From: Marinobacter fuscus
GTDB lineage: Bacteria; Pseudomonadota; Gammaproteobacteria; Pseudomonadales; Oleiphilaceae
Assembly (NCBI RefSeq): GCF_003007675.1
Contig: NZ_PXNP01000030.1
Coordinates: 1 to 50,853, forward strand
Direction: 5' to 3'
Length of the DNA: 50,853 bases
Each line of letters begins with the position of its first letter. The stretch's first letter is position 1. The position numbers were made by a program, and so were the translations under genes. Shown in pieces: positions 15,611 to 24,353 of the stretch. The notes beneath the pieces are model-generated. The model did no database searches. It was not told the DNA's origin and worked only from the letters and a program-made list of their open reading frames with translations.

Positions 15611-16389
15611 TGGCCACCATCATCAAACGGCCCGCCATCACCGGTGATATCGTGCATGTTGCCAGCGACCGTTACGGCAACATTCTGGTTATCGACGACC
15701 GCAAGCACCGCATACTCAGCTTCGACTCGGTATTCGAGCAGAGCAAGATCAAGCGCAAGATGCCCCATGTGCCGGTGCACGAATACAGCCGGGCGATGCT
15801 GTTGCCGGTGGCATTTGCCGAGCCGGTACACGTGACCCTGCTCGGGCTGGGCGGTGGCGTCATGGCCCATGGCCTGCACCACCTGCTACAAGATGCACAG
15901 ATTCATGTGGTTGAGCTTCGGCCCATGGTGCTGGAGGTAGCCCGGGAGTGGTTCGCCCTTCCCCAGAGTGAAAGGCTGACGGTATCCATTGGCGATGCAG
16001 GCGTAGCGGTAGAGGCTTTGCCGCCAGCCAGTACGGAAATGATTCTGACCGACCTCTACAGCGCCGACAAAATGTCTCCGGCGCAGTCCCAGAGGCAATT
16101 CATCAAGGCCTGCGCCCGCGCCCTGGCGCCAGGTGGCTGGCTGGCGCTGAACTACCACCGGATGCCGGAGCCAGACGGCAACCTGATTCGAGAGCTGAAA
16201 CGCCGGTTCCCCTGCCTGCTGGCCTTCAAGAGCAAAACCAACAACTGGGTGATCTACGGTTGCAATCGTCCCTTCAGCCCCTGGGGCACGCCCGATACGG
16301 TACTTAAGAACCTGGAGTCGCGGCTGCCGATAGGCTGGGCCAAGATTATGAAGCGAGTCACCGCTCTGAGTATCGACACTCTGGTGTAA
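15610..16389 (+). CDS. Spermidine-synthase-like SAM-dependent protein
   Basis: This 259-residue protein has the Rossmann methyltransferase/spermidine synthase fold: LLGLGGGVMAHGLHHLL (SAM-site glycines), HVVELRPMVLEVAREWF with an acidic residue ending strand two, and TDLYSADKMSP at the position of the catalytic DxY region. The N-terminal DIVHVASDRYGNILVIDD resembles the synthase lid domain. Many such stand-alone proteins are not true spermidine synthases, so the substrate is left open. It starts with TGATG overlap on the lytic transglycosylase gene and is presumably co-translated. Confidence 0.78.
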   Translation: MATIIKRPAITGDIVHVASDRYGNILVIDDRKHRILSFDSVFEQSKIKRKMPHVPVHEYSRAMLLPVAFAEPVHVTLLGLGGGVMAHGLHHLLQDAQIHVVELRPMVLEVAREWFALPQSERLTVSIGDAGVAVEALPPASTEMILTDLYSADKMSPAQSQRQFIKACARALAPGGWLALNYHRMPEPDGNLIRELKRRFPCLLAFKSKTNNWVIYGCNRPFSPWGTPDTVLKNLESRLPIGWAKIMKRVTALSIDTLV

Positions 16390-16501
16390 CGTCCTCACCC
16401 GGATTTTCAGAATTTTTCGCCAAGGCAGGCAACTGTTCACCGTTTTCACGCTAGAATCTGCACCTCTCTTTTTCGTCTTCCCGGCATGGTAAGGAACCAT
16501 C

Positions 16502-18415
16502 ATGGCATTTGAGTACGGAGCTCAGAAACTCAACATACGCAATCCGTTTCGGTTTGAAGGGCTGATCCGGTCTGTTCGTGGCTTTTTGCTGGTGGCCATC
16601 GGCATCTATTTACTGATTCAGATTCAGCCTCTCCTGGGTACAGACAAACCCCGGGCCTGGATGAACCTTTTCATTGGCGGCCTGTTTGTGGCCGGTGGTT
16701 TAAACGCTCTGGGCGGCGGCCTGTTCCAGGTGATGCGCTTTTTCGTGGGCCGGGCGGCACCTGCCTCGCTGGCAACGAATGTGGCCCGTGAAGCAGTGAA
16801 CGAGAAAGAGCCCACGCTCTACAATGCCAGCAGCCTGCACAATATGCTGATGAGCAAGAGCAACCCCACCTTTGTGGAGCCGATTGGCTGGTTTGCCCGG
16901 GCGGTACACTCGGTGTTTCCCAATCTCATTGTTACCCCCTGGCCCATCCGCAATGTTGCCCAGAACCTGGCCATGAAACTGACCAAGAGCCTGGTGGCGA
17001 TTGTCGCCTTTCTGGTGGCCAGCCTGGTGGTCACCATGGTGTTTTCCGGAACCGAAGGAGCCGAGGTAGGCAGCACCGTTATTTCTCTGGTGCTGCAGGC
17101 CACGCTGCTGGTTTATCTGGGCCTGCTGTGGGTAAAACTGGGCAATCCGCTGTCCCGTGCCAACATGGTGCAATTGGGCAGTACTACCAGCAAAGGCCTG
17201 GCTCTGGTGATTATCGGTGCCATCGCCATCCCGATTCTGACGGCCCAGGGCTGGATCGGCTTCTGGGAACAACTGCCCGCCTCCAGCCGACAAAACCTGA
17301 CAGAAACCGTACCCCTGCTCGACCCGGTGTTTCGCACCGGTTCTCTGCTGGCACTAACCCTGATTTGCGCCACCATTATTGCCGCAGTAGCTATAACCCT
17401 GATCAAAGCCCGGATCGGGATGGTGCAGATACAGACCAGCAGCTCGGAAATGAATAACAGTTGGCGCTTCGATCTGCATCCCCGGCAGATTTTTACCACC
17501 CTGCGGGATCTGGTACTGATGCAAAAGCGCCAGCAGGAACTGCCCAACCGGATCTATCTCGACAGCAACGACACCGGCGATGCCAACCGTGAAAACGAAC
17601 AATTCAATGGTGACCTGCTGGCCGAAATCCAGCCCCTGGTTGAAGACAAAGCCGAGCCCGATGTTCTGCGCTGGGCCCGAGTTGGCGGAACCGTCGCTGG
17701 CCAGGTGCTGCTGCTGAGCGGAGCGCTGATGCTGTGGCTGGGAGCAGATCGAATACTGGACCACGCCTACTCCATGGACGAGATCCGGGCAATGGGTGGC
17801 AACGCGGCACAACTGGTAAGCCAGGTATTCGCCCCGATGGGCGCCACCGCCGCCATTCTATTGGCAAGCCTGCTATTGCTGGGTTTTGGACGCACATTGT
17901 CGCGTATCTGCCATTTGTTCTGGGCCGAAATTTTCTTCAAATCGAATATCTTTGATCTGCACTGCGAAGGCACGGTGATGCGGGCAACCCATTACCGCGG
18001 AGCAGACCGGCACAGCGCTTCCAGCGAGCAGGATGTGTTCAGCTTCGACGCCACCTATTTCGCCCTGGCCACCGAAGCCGTCAGCTCCACCTTTGCCGTT
18101 TCTGGCCAACACAACCTGGAGCAGCCTCGTTACCTGCTGTCCCTGGCACCCTGCGATGGTTTTATCAACAGCGTGGTGGGTGATCTGGAAGAGCAGTTCC
18201 GCCGCCGCAATGAAGAAATCCACAGCGAGAAACAGGCAGACCGGGAGCAGAGGCTGGACTACATCCGACAGGAGCAGGAAGCCCGCAGAACCGGCGATAT
18301 GGCGGCACAGGGCCTTGCGACACCGGAACAGCGTGCGTCGCTTGAGGCCGATGTTGTCAGCGACCGGGATCGGGAAAAAATTGCTCGCTGGGAAGGCGAT
18401 GGTACAGACAGCTGA
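16502..18415 (+). CDS. Large multi-pass membrane protein of unknown function
   Basis: This 637-residue protein has membrane helices in three groups (about residues 20-80, 160-300, and 395-470). Between them are soluble segments, including one with GDLLAEIQPLVEDKAEPD, and it ends in a charged C-terminal tail that looks coiled-coil (EEQFRRRNEEIHSEKQADREQRLDYIRQEQEARR). I recognise no family motif. GGTAAGGA precedes the ATG, and a strong terminator follows, so it is monocistronic. The tail and the long soluble section 470-570 suggest cytoplasmic partners. Function not assigned. Confidence 0.8.
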   Translation: MAFEYGAQKLNIRNPFRFEGLIRSVRGFLLVAIGIYLLIQIQPLLGTDKPRAWMNLFIGGLFVAGGLNALGGGLFQVMRFFVGRAAPASLATNVAREAVNEKEPTLYNASSLHNMLMSKSNPTFVEPIGWFARAVHSVFPNLIVTPWPIRNVAQNLAMKLTKSLVAIVAFLVASLVVTMVFSGTEGAEVGSTVISLVLQATLLVYLGLLWVKLGNPLSRANMVQLGSTTSKGLALVIIGAIAIPILTAQGWIGFWEQLPASSRQNLTETVPLLDPVFRTGSLLALTLICATIIAAVAITLIKARIGMVQIQTSSSEMNNSWRFDLHPRQIFTTLRDLVLMQKRQQELPNRIYLDSNDTGDANRENEQFNGDLLAEIQPLVEDKAEPDVLRWARVGGTVAGQVLLLSGALMLWLGADRILDHAYSMDEIRAMGGNAAQLVSQVFAPMGATAAILLASLLLLGFGRTLSRICHLFWAEIFFKSNIFDLHCEGTVMRATHYRGADRHSASSEQDVFSFDATYFALATEAVSSTFAVSGQHNLEQPRYLLSLAPCDGFINSVVGDLEEQFRRRNEEIHSEKQADREQRLDYIRQEQEARRTGDMAAQGLATPEQRASLEADVVSDRDREKIARWEGDGTDS

Positions 18416-18431
18416 TTGCAGACGATTTACC

Positions 18432-18459
18432 AACGGGAACCCATAACGTTCCCGTTTTT
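18432..18459 (+). terminator. Rho-independent terminator after the large membrane protein
   Basis: AACGGGAAC and GTTCCCGTT form a stem around CCATAAC, followed by TTTTC. Confidence 0.85.
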
Positions 18460-18477
18460 CAACCTTACCGGGGCCGG

Positions 18478-19173
18478 ATGAAGCTTTCCCGCATACTGAG
18501 CAACCAGAACCGCATCAGCAGGCGCCAGGCCAACCTGCTGCTGGCTTCAGGCCGTGTGCAGGTGGATGGCAAAGCCGTGCGGGATGGCGCATACGAGGTC
18601 TCCCGCTTTCAGCAGGTCTGCGTAGACCAAACCGTTGTTCAGGCTGGCGAACCGGCGTATTACCTGATGATGCACAAACCCGCGGGCTACCTGAGCGCCA
18701 CCAGCGATCAGCAGCACCCGACTGTCATGGAACTGGTTGCGCCGGATCTGCGCCCTCATCTTCATATTGGCGGGCGCCTGGATCGGGCATCCACCGGCCT
18801 GTTGATTCTGAGTAACGACGGGAGCTGGTCCCGGGCCTTGACCGCTCCGGAAAACAAACTACCAAAAACCTACCGGGTAACCACGGCGTATCCGCTATCG
18901 CCCGACACGGCCGATCGATTTTCCGAGGGTATCTGGTTTGAATACGAACAACTGCGAACGTCGCCTGCGCAGCTGGAGCAGATCAGCGCTACCGAAGTAC
19001 GGCTTACCATTTACGAAGGGCGCTACCACCAGGTAAAGCGGATGTTTCATGCCGTCGGTAACCGGGTAACCGGCCTGCACAGGGAAGCCATGGGGCCGTT
19101 GACGCTGGATGCCAGGCTGGAGCCCGGCCACTATCGCCCACTGAGCGAAACCGAAATCCGCACAGTGGGCTGA
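18478..19173 (+). CDS. rsuA: 16S rRNA pseudouridine synthase, RsuA-type
   Basis: This 231-residue enzyme of the RsuA family makes pseudouridine in 16S rRNA (position 516 in E. coli numbering). An N-terminal S4 RNA-binding domain (SRRQANLLLASGRVQVDGKAV) precedes the catalytic domain with GGRLDRASTGLL, whose Asp102 is the catalytic residue, MHKPAGYLSATSD, and the late motif EGRYHQVKRMFHAVGN. Length and domain order are normal. It begins 18 bases after the preceding terminator. Confidence 0.92.
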   Translation: MKLSRILSNQNRISRRQANLLLASGRVQVDGKAVRDGAYEVSRFQQVCVDQTVVQAGEPAYYLMMHKPAGYLSATSDQQHPTVMELVAPDLRPHLHIGGRLDRASTGLLILSNDGSWSRALTAPENKLPKTYRVTTAYPLSPDTADRFSEGIWFEYEQLRTSPAQLEQISATEVRLTIYEGRYHQVKRMFHAVGNRVTGLHREAMGPLTLDARLEPGHYRPLSETEIRTVG

Positions 19174-19209
19174 GTTACCGCCGCATTCACCTACGGTAAA
19201 AAAGACAGA

Positions 19210-19776
19210 TCAGGCGCGGCTCAGGAACTTCCGTTCTTCCACGTTGATCTTGATCCGGTCACCGGTAGAAATGTGCTCGGGCACCTGAACCACCAGGCCG
19301 GTTGTCAGCCGTGCGGGCTTGGTACGTGCCGTGGCAGAGCCGCCTTTGATAGAAGGATCTGTCTCTTCAATCGTCAGCTCTATGGTGGGCGGAAGATCCA
19401 CAGCAACCGGCGTATCGCTCACCAGTATCACCATGATTCCCTGAGTGTCCTCGTTGATAAACAGGAGCTCATCTTCAATGGCACTTCGGTTCAACATGTA
19501 CTGGGTATAGTCTTCCGCATCCATGAACACGTATTCGTCGCCATCGGCGTAGGAGAAAGTGGCCGCACGCCGCACCAGATCTGCCAGATTCAGCATGTCG
19601 GAATCTTTGAACGTTTCATCCAGCTTCTGGTTAGTGACCACATCGTACATACGCATCCGGTACAAGCTGCCACCGGCGCGACCCTGGGGTACAGAGCGCT
19701 CGATGTCTTTCACAAAATACACGCGGCCTTCGTACTCAACCGCCTGATTCTTTTTGATTTCACTTGCTTTTGGCAT
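19210..19776 (-). CDS. yeiP: Elongation factor P-like protein EfpL/YeiP
   Basis: This 188-residue EF-P paralogue has the three expected beta-barrel domains: [18 protein letters not shown] and [20 protein letters not shown] in the first, [12 protein letters not shown] in the OB-fold, and [18 protein letters not shown] plus NVEERKF at the end. The loop between strands differs from EF-P proper, which fits the EfpL subgroup that helps ribosomes past proline-rich stretches without the usual lysine modification. The gene looks monocistronic. Confidence 0.93.
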   Translation of the reverse strand: MPKASEIKKNQAVEYEGRVYFVKDIERSVPQGRAGGSLYRMRMYDVVTNQKLDETFKDSDMLNLADLVRRAATFSYADGDEYVFMDAEDYTQYMLNRSAIEDELLFINEDTQGIMVILVSDTPVAVDLPPTIELTIEETDPSIKGGSATARTKPARLTTGLVVQVPEHISTGDRIKINVEERKFLSRA

Positions 19777-19890
19777 AGCACCCTATTCCAGTAATAGTTA
19801 GATAACACCGGCGTTGATATACCACGACTGGTGACAATATGCGATAGCGCAGCCACCAACACGGCCGCCGGAGCGACGGCCGGAAACGGC

Positions 19891-20589
19891 TTATCCCATC
19901 AAATTAAAGTGGGCAATGTCCTGCTCGATGCAGCGATCCAGCAAAGCCAGGTAGTCTGCCTTCGCCTTGAGTTTGGTCTCACGGTGAGCACGCTTGTTCA
20001 GTTGCTTCATCTGGGTTGCCACTTCCAGCGCCCGCTCCTTCAACTGTTCAGCCGGTACGAATTCATCCAGGAACCCGGCGGCAACCGCGCCTTCCGGATT
20101 AAAGATTTCGGCATTGACAACCGAGCGGTAAAAATAGGGCGCTGGCATGCGGTGGCGAGCAATTTCGATACCGGCATGGTGCATAGTCATACCAATGGCG
20201 ACTTCATTCAGGCCCAGCTTGAAGCTGCCGGCTACACCAATACGATAATCCACCGACAGCAGCAGGAACGCACCCTTGGCAATGGCATGGCCACCACAGG
20301 CCGCAATCACCGGGAATGGAAACGCCGACAGGCGACGGGTGAACTTCGAACCGACAGTCACCAGTTCCAACGCTTCTTTCGGCCCCTTCTGCATTTCTTT
20401 GAGATCGTAACCACCTGAGAACATACCGGGCTGCCCGGTAAGAATCACAATAGCCTTATCCTGCTCAGCACGATCCAGGGCTGCGTTCAGTTGTTCGAAA
20501 ACCGAGTGACTCAACGCATTGGCCTTGCCGTTGCCGATGGTAATGGTGGCAATGCCGTCGTTCAGTTCATACGTTACAAGTTCTGTCAC
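19891..20589 (-). CDS. Crotonase/enoyl-CoA hydratase-family protein
   Basis: The protein is 232 residues, slightly shorter than the usual 255-260 of enoyl-CoA hydratases. It shows the oxyanion-hole regions GMFSGGYDLKEMQ and VIAACGGHAIAKGAFLLLSVDYRIG. The first glutamate normally following G-x-G in classical hydratases is not seen as GAGaE (here GGHAIAKGAF), so it may be an isomerase, hydrolase or other CoA-ester crotonase. The substrate is not predictable. Coding ends just before a GC-rich weak hairpin near 19860-19885. Confidence 0.85.
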   Translation of the reverse strand: MTELVTYELNDGIATITIGNGKANALSHSVFEQLNAALDRAEQDKAIVILTGQPGMFSGGYDLKEMQKGPKEALELVTVGSKFTRRLSAFPFPVIAACGGHAIAKGAFLLLSVDYRIGVAGSFKLGLNEVAIGMTMHHAGIEIARHRMPAPYFYRSVVNAEIFNPEGAVAAGFLDEFVPAEQLKERALEVATQMKQLNKRAHRETKLKAKADYLALLDRCIEQDIAHFNLMG

Positions 20590-20694
20590 CTGATGATCCT
20601 CATGTACTGCGGTATTTAAGTGAGTGTTCGTTAACTTTATAGGTAATGCTGCTTACAGGCAACGGCATCTGCCTGATGCCAGAACCCCCTGAAA

Positions 20695-21558
20695 TCAGGA
20701 GGCCGGCGCTTTCAGATCCTCAACAAACCGGGCAAGCCCCTGACGGATTTCGGCAACCTGCTCGCGCCAGTCGGCTTTGTAGCGGTCAAACCGGGTATCC
20801 AGCTGTTCAAAGTTAAGCTGCGTTTCTACGGCCACCCGGGTGCTGTTTAACAGCTCGGCCAGCTGCGGGTCTTCCAGGCCTTGCTGGCTGGCCTCAAGAC
20901 GGTTCACCGACTCATTCAGTTTGCGCCGGTCTTCCGGAGATGCCGACGGGTTTTGCCTGAGCGCTTCAGTCAGCGATTTCGACAGGCGTTCAAGTTCCCG
21001 GCTCAGCTCCTGACCATACTCTTCCGCCAGTTCCGCCCAGCGCTCTGTGGTTGCCTCCGCCTGTTTTTGCAGCTCCTTCCCCATTCGATCCAGCTCAAGT
21101 GCCAGTTCATCGGACTGCCGCGCCCAACGCGCCTGCAAATCCTGACCCAACTGCTCCAGCTGGCTGGCAAGCCCGCTCCAGATTGGCTTTTGCTCCAGTG
21201 CATCGCCGGTACGGTAGTAATCCACCAGCCACTCACCGTCTTTTTGCACCAGGTAGGTTGCTGCCGCGATGTCCCCGGCGGTGTTGTCGACACCCTGCAG
21301 GCGGATATCGATACGGGCACTGCTGTCTTCAATAACCACTCGGCCCGGAATAACAACCGCATCCTTCCAGTCCCGGCCGAAGTGATCGAATGCCGCACCA
21401 TCCACCAGTGTGGAGTAATCACTAACGTCGCCAGCGTCTCCCTCAATCACAGCCTGCCAGAAGGCCTCGGACACTTCCTGCGGCGTTTCCGGCCCACCAC
21501 ACGCCGAGAGCAACACGGCGACAAGCCCTGTGGCGAAAATTTTCATCATCTTCTTCAC
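20695..21558 (-). CDS. Lipoprotein with DUF4878-like and coiled-coil regions
   Basis: The start is taken as GTG at 21558, eight bases from AGGAG, giving 287 residues. A lipoprotein signal (MKIFATGLVAVLLSAC) places the N-terminus on a lipid anchor. Residues roughly 25-115 (PETPQEVSEAFWQAVIEGDAG, TYLVQKDGEWLVDYYRT) resemble the DUF4878/NTF2-like domain of small lipoproteins. The rest is a long charged helical region (LGQDLQARWARQSDELALEL...) with coiled-coil character. Function unknown; probably in the outer membrane or periplasm. Confidence 0.75.
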   Translation of the reverse strand: MKKMMKIFATGLVAVLLSACGGPETPQEVSEAFWQAVIEGDAGDVSDYSTLVDGAAFDHFGRDWKDAVVIPGRVVIEDSSARIDIRLQGVDNTAGDIAAATYLVQKDGEWLVDYYRTGDALEQKPIWSGLASQLEQLGQDLQARWARQSDELALELDRMGKELQKQAEATTERWAELAEEYGQELSRELERLSKSLTEALRQNPSASPEDRRKLNESVNRLEASQQGLEDPQLAELLNSTRVAVETQLNFEQLDTRFDRYKADWREQVAEIRQGLARFVEDLKAPAS

Positions 21559-21732
21559 TCGATATTCTCCTGAAACCTGACGCCTTACTTTCCGCATTCC
21601 GCCGGAACGACACAAGGCCAATAGCGGCCTATCAGATGAATCATTCATGACAAAGCAGTAATAACCGAAATTTTTATGGAAGCACCCAGCTAATACACTG
21701 TCCAGCGATATTCACATGGAATAAATCACGAG

Positions 21733-22485
21733 ATGTCGCTTATGAAAGCCAGACTCTGCTCACTGATTGCCTTGCTCGCTTTTGCCGGAAGCGCTACTGC
21801 CGCCGAAGAGTTCCGAATCTACACCGAGCAATACCCACCGTACAACATGACCACAACCGGTCAGCTCTTTGCCCATTCGGAAGACGAAGTCACCGGTGTT
21901 TGTACCGACATCATGAAGGCGCTGCTGAAGCGGGCGAACCTGAGTTACAGCATCAAGTTACGGGATCTCAGTTATGGCATGAACCGCTCCAAGAATCATT
22001 CGGAGCACGGCGTGTACTGCGTGTCGAAGACCGACGAGCGGGCCCCCTTCTTCCAGTGGATTGGCCCCATTTCCAAAATCGAATGGACCCTGTTTGCCAA
22101 GCCGGGCTCGGACATGAAGCTGGACAGTCTGGATGACGCCAGACAATACCGCATTGGCGGCTATAAGGGCGACATCATGACCGGGTATCTGGAAGACAAA
22201 GGCTTCGATGTTTCCGCCATCAGCAACAACGGCCTGAATGCCCGCCGCCTGGTTCAGAACCAGATTGATCTGTGGGTCACTGATGGCATGGCAGGCCCCT
22301 ACCTTGCCGCCGACGCTTCTGACATTACCGGTCTGACACCGGTACTGGTATTCAAGGAAACACCGATGTACCTGGCCGTGAACAAGGATACCAACCCGGA
22401 GATTCTGCGCGCTCTGAACGACGCCCTCGACGAGTTGATGGAAGCTGGCGAAATCGAAACGATTACCCGATCCTACGGGCTCTAA
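21733..22485 (+). CDS. Periplasmic solute-binding protein, family 3
   Basis: This 250-residue precursor has a signal peptide (LIALLAFAGSATAA) and the family 3 solute-binding fold: IYTEQYPPYNM near the mature N-terminus, GVCTDIMKALLKRAN, and IGGYKGDIMTGYLEDKG in the second lobe. Such proteins bind amino acids or similar small ligands, or are receptors. No permease or ATPase gene is adjacent, so it is an orphan. The ATG at 21742 is an alternative start and lies better placed for a GAG-type ribosome-binding site. A terminator follows. Confidence 0.85.
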   Translation: MSLMKARLCSLIALLAFAGSATAAEEFRIYTEQYPPYNMTTTGQLFAHSEDEVTGVCTDIMKALLKRANLSYSIKLRDLSYGMNRSKNHSEHGVYCVSKTDERAPFFQWIGPISKIEWTLFAKPGSDMKLDSLDDARQYRIGGYKGDIMTGYLEDKGFDVSAISNNGLNARRLVQNQIDLWVTDGMAGPYLAADASDITGLTPVLVFKETPMYLAVNKDTNPEILRALNDALDELMEAGEIETITRSYGL

Positions 22486-22499
22486 TCCCCGCTGATTTA

Positions 22500-22523
22500 C
22501 ACCCCGGCCGTCAGCGCCGGGGT
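22500..22523 (+). terminator. GC-rich terminator-like hairpin after the solute-binding protein
   Basis: ACCCCGGC and GCCGGGGT pair around CGTCAGC. The T tract is weak. Confidence 0.65.
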
Positions 22524-22604
22524 ATCCATTGCTTTCTTCCGCTTTCCCTGCCCGTTACACTCTCATCTTCGCTTTAGAATTTCCGAGCACGGTTTGCCTG
22601 CCTC

Positions 22605-23018
22605 ATGCTGACTCTCTCCAACGCCGTTTCCCTGGCCGACTGGGAAATCCAGATCACCCAGATACGCGCGCAGGGTGCCGGAGGCCAGAACGTAAACAAA
22701 GTGGCCTCGGCGGTACACCTTCGGTTCGATATACCTCACTCTACGCTGCCGCCTTTCTACAAGGAGCGGTTAATGGCACTGTCTGACCAGCGCATCAGCA
22801 AAGACGGTGTGATCATTATCAAGGCGCAGTCTTTTCGCACCTTCGAACAAAACAAAGAGGACGCCCTGAACCGGCTAAAGACACTGATCCAGTCTGCGGT
22901 GAAGCCGACAAAAGCGCGAAGGCCAACCCGGCCGACCCGGGCTTCTCAAAGGCGGCGGGTAGATAAGAAAACTCACCGCGGTGCCATTAAGGCAGGCCGC
23001 GGAAAAGTACAGCTCTGA
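22605..23018 (+). CDS. arfB: Ribosome-rescue hydrolase ArfB/YaeJ
   Basis: This 137-residue protein carries the release-factor catalytic GGQ (residues 26-28, in RAQGAGGQNVNK) but no codon-recognition domains, the layout of ArfB, which hydrolyses peptidyl-tRNA on stalled ribosomes. A basic tail (RRPTRPTRASQRRRVDKKTHRG) is the part known to enter the empty mRNA channel. Its end abuts the BCCT remnant on the other strand. Confidence 0.95.
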   Translation: MLTLSNAVSLADWEIQITQIRAQGAGGQNVNKVASAVHLRFDIPHSTLPPFYKERLMALSDQRISKDGVIIIKAQSFRTFEQNKEDALNRLKTLIQSAVKPTKARRPTRPTRASQRRRVDKKTHRGAIKAGRGKVQL

Positions 23019-23328
23019 TTGAGAGCCAGCGGAAGAGGCTGATCTCCGGCTTATCCATATCGCCAATCCGGGCGCGCCCGGCACGGCTGATCGCAGTCCC
23101 TACCGCAATAAAGAACGTCATCAGAAGAAGAAACTGGAAAAACGAACCCAGATACTTGGCTGTCCAGGTAAACCCGGAACCAATCAATCCGGCTACCATA
23201 TCAGCGTCGGCCAGAGAAGCGCCGACGAAAAGCAGAATAAAACCTATGGTGAGCACCAGGACAACGGGGTCACTGTCATGCAGAAGGCGGGCACGAAACG
23301 ATTCGGATGAGACAGTTTTTGCTGTCAT
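22987..23328 (-). pseudogene. BCCT-family transporter 5' remnant
   Basis: The first ~100 residues match the N-terminus of betaine/carnitine/choline transporters: HDSDPVVLVLTIGFILLFVG, three hydrophobic stretches, and the family's FFIAVGTAISRAGRARIGDM followed by KPEISLFRWLS. Homology stops near 23,030 and the frame runs into the arfB 3' end, where it ends. An intact BCCT protein is about 500 residues or longer. The upstream part retains AAGGA and the ATG at 23328. It looks like a deletion remnant whose breakpoint lies within about 15 bp of the arfB stop. Confidence 0.7.
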
Positions 23329-23462
23329 GAGAGGGGGTTCCTTTTGGGAAAAAACGGGCGACCCTACAGGAACTGATCGAAAAATGCACGAATCTACGGG
23401 AAATTACGGACGCCCCGGTGGATCGGATGGTCTCCCATGATCAAGCCCACAGACCAACGCGG

Positions 23463-23563
23463 GGTTTTCCCACAGATTCTGTGGATAAGATTGTTGGCAA
23501 TCGCAGGATAGCCGGTGCAAACCGTTCAACCACGGGGCCTGACAGGAAGCGGAGGTAAAATAG
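23463..23563 (+). repeat. Dispersed DnaA-box repeat, copy A
   Basis: CCCACAGATTCTGTGGATAA forms a small dyad and contains the perfect DnaA-box complement TGTGGATAA. A GTTGG block and a CCACGGGGCCT arm follow, ending in an AGGAAGCGGAGG tail. It lies 115 bp upstream of the membrane protein gene at 23678. The 23329-23677 interval holds this repeat and no gene. Confidence 0.75.
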
Positions 23564-23677
23564 CCAGTTCCGGAATAACCGTCGGGATTACCTGACAATG
23601 AGCATATTTTAAGCGAACTCCTGTGGATATTTCCGTAGCCTGAAATTTTCCACATTCACCCAAACGGGGCGTACCCC

Positions 23678-24148
23678 ATGATCGATATGCTGAGAAACAT
23701 CCCGCTACGTGCCTTGTTCGCAAGACTGTTTTCCCTGCTGTTCTTTTTCCTGGCCTTCACCCTGGTTGCGGCCACCATATCGGATGTTATTGAAATACTC
23801 AGATCTGATCAGCCTCTGATGAAAGCCATGATCAACGGTGTCAATGGCAGCATCATCGCGTTGGCTGTGTATGAACTGGCGATGGTTATCCGCTCGGAGT
23901 ACAGCGGCCGGTCCGAATCTCACGACATTATGACCATGATGCGGCGCACCCTTCCCAGGTTTATCAGTACCGTTTGTGTGGCTATGTCGCTGGAGGGCCT
24001 GATCATGATCATCAAGTACAGCCAACTGGAACTGGCGGGCAACCTGGTGTACCCGGTTGCCATTATCGCAAGCACCGCCCTGTTGCTGGCTGCGCTGGGC
24101 GTGTTTCTAAAAATGGCGCCCCGTGAAAGCGACAACAACTGTAGCTAG
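23678..24148 (+). CDS. Four-helix membrane protein of unknown function
   Basis: This 156-residue protein has about four hydrophobic segments: FARLFSLLFFFLAFTLVAA, IIALAVYELAMVI, an amphipathic central stretch, and two near the C-terminus ending LLLAALGVFLKM. The loop RSEYSGRSESHDIMTMMRR is charged. I recognise no family. It sits between repeat copies A and B, upstream of the MHYT gene and transcribed the same way, 205 bp apart. Ribosome-binding site weak (GGGG). Confidence 0.65.
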   Translation: MIDMLRNIPLRALFARLFSLLFFFLAFTLVAATISDVIEILRSDQPLMKAMINGVNGSIIALAVYELAMVIRSEYSGRSESHDIMTMMRRTLPRFISTVCVAMSLEGLIMIIKYSQLELAGNLVYPVAIIASTALLLAALGVFLKMAPRESDNNCS

Positions 24149-24353
24149 CAGCCCGTTCGCATTGTTGTACAGAACCACCTACTCTGTCGGTACTTCTGCG
24201 GATACGGAGATGACCAGGAAAACAGTCTTTTCGAGGATCCAACGGCATTGCCGATGGTGACTCTATCGAGCTAATTATGTAATAATACCCGACATATAGC
24301 GCCCCTGTCGTGGGCGCCACTTCCCGTAATCCCGAATAATCCAAAGGAACATC

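Noticed and set aside
15610..16389. Naming the gene speE
   Set aside because: The fold fits, but the characteristic substrate-binding residues could not be verified and many stand-alone homologues are not spermidine synthases.
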